A DNA stretch of 52,533 bases from Desulfuromonadaceae bacterium UBA5613. Its GTDB lineage: Bacteria > Desulfobacterota > Desulfuromonadia > Desulfuromonadales > UBA2197. A program made the position numbers and the translations under genes. Below the pieces are notes generated by a model. It was not told the DNA's origin, did not search any database, and saw only the letters and a list, made by a program, of their open reading frames with translations. Shown in pieces: positions 46,486-52,533 of this stretch (position 1 is its first letter; every line of letters starts with the position of its first letter). The stretch spans positions 2,898-55,430 of the forward strand of contig DIKR01000071.1 in assembly GCA_002424625.1 (NCBI GenBank), written 5' to 3'.

Positions 46486-49400
46486 ATGAAGAGAATTGAT
46501 CCGGATCCTTCCGGTCTCGTCCCCCGGGAACGGGACGCCTGTGCGATCATCGCTTACATTAATAAGAGCGGCCGCCCTTCGCACGGCAACGTGCAGCGGA
46601 CGATCGAAGCGCTGATCAAGATGGGGCACCGCGCCGGGGAGATCAATGGCGAGGGCGATGGCTGCGGCCTACTCACCGATATCCCCCGCATTTTGTGGCA
46701 GGAGATCCTCAGCAACGCCGGACAGCGGCCGGAGCTGGCGGACGATCCCGGCTTTGCCGTCGGCCATTTCCTCCTCAATCGGGAGGATTTGAGCGCCCGG
46801 CCGCAGATGCAGAGCAGCATCCTTTCCAGCATCCGTGCCGCCGGCCTCGAGGTGCTGGTCGAGCGGCCGGCGCCGGTGCGCAGTGAAGTCCTCGCCACCC
46901 GCGCCCGGGCGGGCGAGCCGCTCCTTTGGCAGGTGGCGTTGCACTGTCCGGAGGTGAAGAGTGCGCCCTGCCGCCTCTTTGCACTGCAACTTGCGCTGGA
47001 GGAGGAATTCCCCATCCAGGTCGCGTCCCTCTCGACGACCGTCGCTGCCTACAAGGTGCACGGCGCCCCGGAGATTTTGCCCCGTTACTATCCGGAGTTG
47101 AAGCGCCGCGAATTCCTGTCCGGCGTCACCATCGGCCACAGCCGCTACTCCACCAACACCCTCCCGACCGTCCTGCGCGCTCAGCCCTTCTCCCTGCTCG
47201 GTCACAACGGCGAGATCAACACCATTGCCCGTCTGCGCGAAGAAGCGCGGATGCTCGGTATCGATCTCCCTTATGGCGGCAGCGATTCGCAGGATCTCAA
47301 TCGCACCCTGGAGGGGCTGATCTGCCGCTACGGCTTCACCCTCTTCGAAGCGATGGAGCTGGTCTTCCCGCCGGTCTTCAGTGTCGTCGAGCGGATGGCC
47401 CCTGACTTTCATGCCATGTACGGCTGGTTTCGCCGGTTCCTCACCGCCAGCGCGCAGGGACCGGCTGCTATCATCGCCCGCCACAACGATCACTGCATCT
47501 TCAGCGTCGATGCCATGGGCCTTCGCCCCCTCTGGGTGGGCGAGACCGATAAGGAGATCTTCGCCTCCTCGGAACTGGGAGTTGTCCCGCACGAAGAGAT
47601 TCTCAGTGATCCGAAGCCGCTGGCGCCGGGAGAAAAGCTCGGGATCAAGCTGGCTGTCGACCGGCAACCGGAGGTGCTGGCGCATCATGAACTGCGCAGT
47701 GAGGTCCTCGCCGTTTTCCGGAAGCGGACCGATCTCGCGGCGCAGGCGAAGAGTCTGGTCAAGGCGGGCGACCTTCAGTGTGAGGGGGAAGTTGGAAAGT
47801 GGCAAAGCAGTACCCGCCTCCTCACCGAGAACCTGATGTCCGCTTTTGCCTGGAAGTCGACGGATGTGCAGAATCTGCGGGAGATGGCAAGCAGTGGTCA
47901 GGATCCCATCGCCTCTCTCGGTTACGACGGCCCGCTGGCGCCCCTTTCCTTGTCACGGCAGAACCTGGCCGACTACTTCAAGGAACAGGTGGCGGTGGTG
48001 ACCAACCCGGCCATCGACCGCGAGCGGGAAGCAGAGCACTTCTCCACCCGCGTCTTTATCGGCCCGCGACCAAACTTGCGCGGCGCCCTGCAGCCGGCGG
48101 TGGAGCTGGCCCTGCCGCTCCTCCTTGGCGGGACGCGCCACGCCGGGGAGGATTACTCCGCCATTGCCCAGCGCTTCGGCACCTGTACCCTCGAAAGTCT
48201 CCTCGCCCGGACCGGTGTCGGCCGCAGCCGCAGTCTCAGTTGTACGATGAAGCGTGGCGAAGCGCTGTCGGAGGCGCTCGCCCGTTTGACGCACGAAGCG
48301 GTGACAGCAGTGCGGCGCGGAGTGCGTCTTCTCCTCCTCGACGACAGCGCCGCCTTTACTCCAACCCAGGCTTTTCTCGATCCGGCGCTGGTGGTGGCAG
48401 TGCTGCACAAGACTCTTAAAGAGACGACGACCAGCAACGGCGAATCGCTGCGCCGCCGCGTCGCCATCGTTGTCCGCTCCGGGGCGCTGCGCAATCTCCA
48501 TGATCTGATCTTTGTTTACGGTATGGGGGCCGACGCCCTCTGCCCTTATTTGATGTGGGAACAGGCCGCGGAGAAGGGGGTCGAGAATCTTCTCGGCGTT
48601 CTGGCACGCGGACTGGAGAAGGTCATCTCCACCATGGGGACCCATGAGATCGGCGGCTACGGCAAATATTTCGCTTCGATCGGCCTGTCGAGTCATCTCG
48701 CCGCCATCTTTGAAACCCCCAACTTCTGCGGTTCCGCTACCGGCGGGCTGACATTGGAACTCCTCGAAGCCGAGAACAAAGGGCGCAGCAGTGTCGCCCT
48801 CAGCCGCGACAAGCAGCCGGTGCCGGTGCAGTTCCGCCTCTACCCGCGCATCTGGAAGATGGTCGGCCAGGTGGCGAAGATGGAGGAGAGCTACGCCGAT
48901 TTGTCCCGTCTCATTCAGCAGCTCGAGGCGGAGCACCCCACCGCCATCCGCCATCTTGTCGACCTTCGCTATCAGGAAGAGCTCTCCGTTGATCCTGAAG
49001 AGGTCGATACCACAGTAGGGCGCCATGATCTGCCGATCCTTTTCTCGGCGATGAGTTTCGGCTCGCAGGGGGAGACCCCCTTCCGCATCTACGCTGAGGC
49101 AGCGCGGCGGCTGAACATCATTTGCATGAACGGCGAAGGCGGGGAGATTGCCGACATGCTCGGCCAATATCGCCACAATCGTGGCCAGCAGATCGCTTCC
49201 GGCCGTTTCGGGGTGACGATGGCGTACCTTAACTCTGCCGACATCCTCGAAATCAAGGTCGGGCAGGGGGCAAAACCGGGGGAAGGGGGGCATCTCCCCG
49301 GCTTCAAGGTGACGGCAAAGATCGCCGCCGCCCGCCACGCTACCCCCGGCGTCTCCCTGATCTCTCCGTCCAATAACCACGATCTTTACTCCATCGAAGA

Positions 49401-51000
49401 TCTCGCCCAGATCATCGAAGAGCTGCGCACCGCCAACCCCAGTGCCCGCATCAGTGTCAAGGTGCCGGCAGTGGCGGGGATTGCGACCATCGCTCTTGGT
49501 ATCGCCAAGGCCGGGGCGGATATCATCACGGTCAGCGGCTATGACGGCGGCACCGGCGCCGCCCGCAAGCACGCCATCAAGTTTGTCGGCCTCCCTGCTG
49601 AGATCGGCGTGCGCGAAGCGCATCGCGCCCTGGTCGAAGCGGGGATGCGCGACCAGGTCGAGCTCTGGGCCGACGGCGGCGCCCGCACCGGCCGCGACGT
49701 GATCAAGCTCATGCTCCTTGGCGCGAATCGGGTCGGTTTCGGCACCATGGCGATGGTCATCATCGGCTGCACCACCTGCCGCGGCTGCCACCTCGGCACC
49801 TGTCATGTCGGCATCGCCACCCAGATCGAGACAGCGGAGGAGGCGCAGGCGCGCGGCCTCAAACGTTTCGTGCCGCGGGTGCTGGAGAACGGCATCATCT
49901 ACGAAACCACCTTCTTTCGCGGCATGGCGCGGGAGATCAAGATCCTCACCGCCAAGCTCGGCTATCGCCGCACCCAGGATCTGGTCGGTCATGCCGAACT
50001 CCTGGTGCAGAGCCGCGGCCTTGACCGCCTCGATCTTGGCGATCTCCTGACTCCGCCGGCCAGCGCTCCCCTTCCGGTCGCTGACAACGAAGTGCGGATT
50101 ATCCGTAAACCCCTCAACTACCTGACCTCGCTGATCTCCGGTCTGGTCGCCAAGGCCTTTGCTTCCGGCGAAGAGCGGGTTCGTTACGACGACGACAACG
50201 CCACCAGCTCGGATCGGGCGATCGGCACCCATCTCGCCGGGACCATGGTGCGGGGCTGGCAGGCCGGACTCTTCACCCCGGAGTGCGAGGCCCTCCTTCA
50301 TTTCCACCACGATTCCATTCCCGGCAACGGCCTCGGCGCCTTCACCATCCCCCGCATCGCCATCCGTGTCGAAGGCGGGGCGCAGGATGGCGTCGGGAAG
50401 TCGACGCAGGGGGGGAAGATCGTCATCCTCAAAGGGGAGAATCGCAACGGCGTTCGTGTCGGCGGCTCGGTCGGCAAGGGGCTCGCCTACGGCGCCCAGG
50501 GGGGAACTTTCATCATTCAGGGGGATGCCGACAGCCGGGCCTGCATTCGTCTCTCCGGCGCCGACGTCGTCCTCGGCGGCCGCATCCGCACCCGGCTCGA
50601 CGACAGCCTCGCCAATCTTGCCGGCCGCGCCAACCTCAAGGGTTTTGCCTGCGAATACATGACCGCCGGCCGCGTCGTTATCCTCGGCGATCCCGGCCCC
50701 TGGTTCTGTTCGGGGATGACCGGCGGCACTGTCTATTGCCATCTTGATACAACGATGGGTTTTGACCGTGAGGCGCTACGGCGGCGGCTGGCCAAAGGGG
50801 CAGGGGTGGAGATCCGCGATCTGGAGGAAGAGGATACGGCGATTATCGAGTTCATGCTCAGCAAATACCACCGTGAGCTCATCCATTCGCATCAGGAAGA
50901 AGAAGCCGACTGGCTGGCAACGGTAATCGCCGCCTGCCGCAGTCGGTTCGTCAAGGTTGTTCCGGAGAAGATGGTAGTGACGCCGCGCAGTACCGAGTAG
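46486..51000 (+). CDS. gltB: Glutamate synthase large subunit
   Basis: 1504 residues from the ATG at 46486 (CGGAG five bases upstream); the frame is open to 46159 but the extra codons overlap the DCC gene in another frame. The class II glutamine amidotransferase domain begins at the processed Cys16 (DACAIIAYINKSGRP), so a ~15-residue propeptide is removed. Further blocks: GVTIGHSRYSTNTLPT, LLGHNGEINTIARLREEARM, the FMN domain with MSFGSQGETPFRIYAEAARR and GQGAKPGEGGHLPGFKV, the Fe-S cysteines CTTCRGCHLGTCHVG, and the GXGXG beta-helix domain (GGSVGKGLAYGAQGGTFII). It makes two Glu from Gln and 2-oxoglutarate. The gltD partner is not in the window. Confidence 0.97.
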   Translation: MKRIDPDPSGLVPRERDACAIIAYINKSGRPSHGNVQRTIEALIKMGHRAGEINGEGDGCGLLTDIPRILWQEILSNAGQRPELADDPGFAVGHFLLNREDLSARPQMQSSILSSIRAAGLEVLVERPAPVRSEVLATRARAGEPLLWQVALHCPEVKSAPCRLFALQLALEEEFPIQVASLSTTVAAYKVHGAPEILPRYYPELKRREFLSGVTIGHSRYSTNTLPTVLRAQPFSLLGHNGEINTIARLREEARMLGIDLPYGGSDSQDLNRTLEGLICRYGFTLFEAMELVFPPVFSVVERMAPDFHAMYGWFRRFLTASAQGPAAIIARHNDHCIFSVDAMGLRPLWVGETDKEIFASSELGVVPHEEILSDPKPLAPGEKLGIKLAVDRQPEVLAHHELRSEVLAVFRKRTDLAAQAKSLVKAGDLQCEGEVGKWQSSTRLLTENLMSAFAWKSTDVQNLREMASSGQDPIASLGYDGPLAPLSLSRQNLADYFKEQVAVVTNPAIDREREAEHFSTRVFIGPRPNLRGALQPAVELALPLLLGGTRHAGEDYSAIAQRFGTCTLESLLARTGVGRSRSLSCTMKRGEALSEALARLTHEAVTAVRRGVRLLLLDDSAAFTPTQAFLDPALVVAVLHKTLKETTTSNGESLRRRVAIVVRSGALRNLHDLIFVYGMGADALCPYLMWEQAAEKGVENLLGVLARGLEKVISTMGTHEIGGYGKYFASIGLSSHLAAIFETPNFCGSATGGLTLELLEAENKGRSSVALSRDKQPVPVQFRLYPRIWKMVGQVAKMEESYADLSRLIQQLEAEHPTAIRHLVDLRYQEELSVDPEEVDTTVGRHDLPILFSAMSFGSQGETPFRIYAEAARRLNIICMNGEGGEIADMLGQYRHNRGQQIASGRFGVTMAYLNSADILEIKVGQGAKPGEGGHLPGFKVTAKIAAARHATPGVSLISPSNNHDLYSIEDLAQIIEELRTANPSARISVKVPAVAGIATIALGIAKAGADIITVSGYDGGTGAARKHAIKFVGLPAEIGVREAHRALVEAGMRDQVELWADGGARTGRDVIKLMLLGANRVGFGTMAMVIIGCTTCRGCHLGTCHVGIATQIETAEEAQARGLKRFVPRVLENGIIYETTFFRGMAREIKILTAKLGYRRTQDLVGHAELLVQSRGLDRLDLGDLLTPPASAPLPVADNEVRIIRKPLNYLTSLISGLVAKAFASGEERVRYDDDNATSSDRAIGTHLAGTMVRGWQAGLFTPECEALLHFHHDSIPGNGLGAFTIPRIAIRVEGGAQDGVGKSTQGGKIVILKGENRNGVRVGGSVGKGLAYGAQGGTFIIQGDADSRACIRLSGADVVLGGRIRTRLDDSLANLAGRANLKGFACEYMTAGRVVILGDPGPWFCSGMTGGTVYCHLDTTMGFDREALRRRLAKGAGVEIRDLEEEDTAIIEFMLSKYHRELIHSHQEEEADWLATVIAACRSRFVKVVPEKMVVTPRSTE

Positions 51001-51242
51001 CGTTGAGTGACATATAGGCTTCATTCGCCTCGGCCAGCAACTCGCTGCGCTGATTGATAAAGAACGAATTAATTTGATTCTCACATGATTGTTTGACGAC
51101 ACTCTTATTTGCCACAGTTTATGACACCGCGCAGCAGGCTGGGGTGTTGCTCACTCTTGACGGAGAATTGATTTGCATGCAAAAATTTAATCAAAGAAGT
51201 GCAAAAAAGAATTGGTCGAAATTCAAAGGGATGGAGAATTAA

Positions 51243-51533
51243 GTGAAGTTAAAAATTGTGGGGATTTTTCTCAGTGGTCTGATTTTGACCGGTTGCATGG
51301 TTCCACAGTCCCGATGCAACGACTTTGAAGCTCGATCTGTGCAACTTGAGAAAATTCTCATGGAGAAGAATCAGGAACTGGCCAAGAAAAACAAAGAGAT
51401 TCAAACCCTTGTAGTGACCAATAAAACGCTCCTGACCGAACTGGCTAAATCGAAAACAAAGATTACCGGACTGGATAATGAGTTGCGCGAGAACCATGTC
51501 TTGACTGAGACTTTGTTGAAACAGCTTCCCTAA
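51243..51533 (+). CDS. Small coiled-coil lipoprotein
   Basis: 96 residues; GTG start with GGAG eight bases upstream. The signal MKLKIVGIFLSGLILTGC ends in a good lipobox (LTGC, Cys18; the next residue Met does not suggest inner-membrane retention). The remainder (about 28-90) is a continuous heptad pattern rich in Leu, Glu, Lys and Asn, for example LEKILMEKNQELAKKNKEIQ. It looks like a small Lpp-like or spacer lipoprotein. It is preceded by a 242-bp gap in which I see no clear promoter, only a TTTGCATGCAAA palindrome, and followed by a strong hairpin. Confidence 0.75.
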   Translation: MKLKIVGIFLSGLILTGCMVPQSRCNDFEARSVQLEKILMEKNQELAKKNKEIQTLVVTNKTLLTELAKSKTKITGLDNELRENHVLTETLLKQLP

Positions 51534-51635
51534 ACCCAAGGTGCAATTCCCTTCTTTTTATCGTCTAAAAACTCTGCACGGGCTTGAAGGTCGACTCTTT
51601 AAGGTTTGACGACAAAAACTCCAGTTGCAGTTTAA

Positions 51636-51672
51636 CGAAGCCCCCGGCCGCATCTGCGAGCCGGGGGCTTCG
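51636..51672. terminator. GC-rich hairpin between convergent genes, probable terminator
   Basis: A perfect 13-bp stem, CGAAGCCCCCGGC (51636-51648) with GCCGGGGGCTTCG (51660-51672), and an 11-base loop. It lies 100 bp after the lipoprotein stop and 17 bp from the fumarase stop on the opposite strand. There are few T after the stem in either direction (a short TTAAAC on the fumarase side), so efficiency is uncertain, but the position suits both genes. Confidence 0.75.
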
Positions 51673-51688
51673 TCTTCATCCTATCTGC

Positions 51689-52533
51689 TTACAATCCCAA
51701 CTGCTTGAAGAAGTCATTCCCTTTATCATCGACCAGGATGAAGGCCGGGAAGTTTTCAACTTCGATCTTCCAGACCGCTTCCATGCCGAGTTCGGGGAAG
51801 TCGATGCACTCGACCTTCTTGATGTTCTCTTCGGCGAGGACCGCAGCCGGGCCGCCGATGGAGCCGAGGTAGAAGCCGCCGTGTTTCTTGCAGGCGTCAG
51901 TGACCGCCTGGTTGCGGTTCCCCTTGGCGATCATCACCATCGAACCGCCGTTGGCCTGGAGCTCATCGACATAGCTGTCCATGCGGCCGGCTGTGGTCGG
52001 GCCGAAGGAACCGGAAGCCTTGCCTTTCGGGGTCTTGGCCGGGCCGGCGTAGTAGATCGGGTGCTTCTTGAGGTAATCCGGCAGCGGCTTGCCGCTATCC
52101 AAAATCTCCTTGAACTTGGCGTGGGCGATGTCGCGGCCGACGACGATGGTGCCGTTCAAGAGGAGCGGGGTGGAGACCGGGTGCTTGCTCAGCTCGGCGA
52201 GGATCGCCTCCATCGGCTGATTGAGGTCAATCTTGACGCCGTGCTCATGCTTGCCGCGATATCTGTCGGGGATGAGGCGGCCGGGATTGCGGTCCATCTC
52301 CTCGACAAAGAGGCCATCCTTGGTGATCTTCGCCTTGATGTTGCGGTCGGCGGAGCAGGAGACCGCCATGCCGACCGGGCAGGAGGCGCCGTGGCGGGGG
52401 AGACGGATGACGCGGACGTCGTGGGCAAAGTACTTGCCGCCGAACTGGGCGCCGATGCCGAGCTTCTGGGCGGCGACGAGGAGGCTCTTCTCGAGTTCGA
52501 TGTCGCGGAAAGCCTGGCCGTGCTTGTTCCCCT
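51689..52533 (-). CDS. Class I fumarate hydratase ([4Fe-4S]), 5' part outside window
   Basis: The C-terminal ~280 residues are visible; the frame stays open to the window edge, so the ATG at 52369 is internal. Family blocks: KHGQAFRDIELEKSLLV, GGKYFAHDVRVIRLPRHGAS, CPVGMAVSCSADR (a Cys in this segment is a cluster ligand in class I enzymes), TPLLLNGTIVVGRDIAHAKF, YYAGPAKTPKGKASGSFGPT, TAGRMDSYVDELQANGGSMV and FPELGMEAVWKIEVENFPAF. The chain is the single-polypeptide form with fused alpha and beta parts, here the end of alpha plus all of beta. It hydrates fumarate to malate in the TCA cycle. The oxygen-sensitive cluster fits an anaerobe. Confidence 0.95.
   Translation of the reverse strand, partial: GNKHGQAFRDIELEKSLLVAAQKLGIGAQFGGKYFAHDVRVIRLPRHGASCPVGMAVSCSADRNIKAKITKDGLFVEEMDRNPGRLIPDRYRGKHEHGVKIDLNQPMEAILAELSKHPVSTPLLLNGTIVVGRDIAHAKFKEILDSGKPLPDYLKKHPIYYAGPAKTPKGKASGSFGPTTAGRMDSYVDELQANGGSMVMIAKGNRNQAVTDACKKHGGFYLGSIGGPAAVLAEENIKKVECIDFPELGMEAVWKIEVENFPAFILVDDKGNDFFKQLGL

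Noticed and set aside
47953..50742. 929-codon open frame antisense to gltB
   Set aside because: A by-product of GC-rich third positions in gltB; low-complexity Asp/Gly/Ala-rich sequence and no recognisable domains.
1..52533. CRISPR array, tRNA/rRNA gene, insertion sequence or integrase
   Set aside because: No regularly spaced direct repeats, cloverleaf-type sequence, transposase or integrase motifs were noticed on either strand. Dispersed single repeats would need a genome-wide comparison.

Overview
The window looks like chromosomal DNA of an anaerobic deltaproteobacterium of the Desulfuromonadales (Geobacter/Desulfuromonas type). The reasons are a GEMM-I cyclic-dinucleotide riboswitch, a near-consensus sigma-54 promoter, an ETF-linked membrane Fe-S oxidoreductase of the kind known from Geobacter and Syntrophus, a class I [4Fe-4S] fumarase and a three-domain GltB. 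No 16S or other phylogenetic marker is present, so this is inference.

About 46 kb is one exopolysaccharide (EPS) locus. On the minus strand, read right to left from about 36.0 kb to 1, it holds: a membrane protein with an EEISWGQ motif; a 1219-residue exported modular protein; a nucleotidyltransferase/double P-loop kinase fusion; a Wzx flippase; a Wzy-type polymerase/ligase; wecB; a heparinase II/III-like lyase; a GT4 glycosyltransferase; a PglC-like initiating phosphoglycosyl transferase; a fold-III PLP decarboxylase; an ATP-grasp ligase; etfB; etfA; an ETF:quinone-type Fe-S oxidoreductase; an acyl carrier protein; an acyl-CoA dehydrogenase homologue; a stand-alone adenylation domain; an amidohydrolase; a GNAT acyltransferase; a membrane-anchored EEP-family hydrolase; a second ATP-grasp ligase; a DegT aminotransferase; a LuxR-type regulator with a degenerate receiver; a PglF/WbpM-like dehydratase; an outer-membrane beta-barrel; two Wza-like export proteins (one missing a domain); and a Wzz/GumC-like co-polymerase cut by the window edge. 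Most neighbours overlap or are spaced by less than 25 bp.

The most unusual part is about 8.3-21.4 kb. A complete set for loading an amino acid on a carrier protein (adenylation domain, ACP), oxidising it (acyl-CoA dehydrogenase homologue) and passing the electrons to the quinone pool (EtfAB plus membrane Fe-S oxidoreductase) sits inside the EPS operon. It is accompanied by an ATP-grasp/PLP-decarboxylase pair and a GNAT transferase. The adenylation/ACP/dehydrogenase trio has the sizes and logic of the PltF/PltL/PltE prolyl-to-pyrrolyl carrier system. I infer that it makes an oxidised aminoacyl group, possibly pyrrole-2-carboxyl, that decorates an amino sugar of the polysaccharide.

From 36.3 to 41.5 kb the plus strand carries a secreted pectate-lyase-like protein, two GT4 glycosyltransferases and a CapK-like adenylate-forming protein. 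A second, larger secreted lyase with Calx-beta and Ig-like domains (41.6-43.9 kb, minus) lies behind a sigma-54-like promoter, a GEMM-I riboswitch and an intrinsic terminator. tviB (plus) follows a leader that can fold into a closed multi-stem RNA.

The right end is housekeeping: a DCC-family protein, gltB, a small coiled-coil lipoprotein and the 3' half of a class I fumarase gene. I saw no tRNA, rRNA, CRISPR array, transposase or exosortase. All starts were chosen by eye from Shine-Dalgarno position, overlap with neighbours and homology boundaries.
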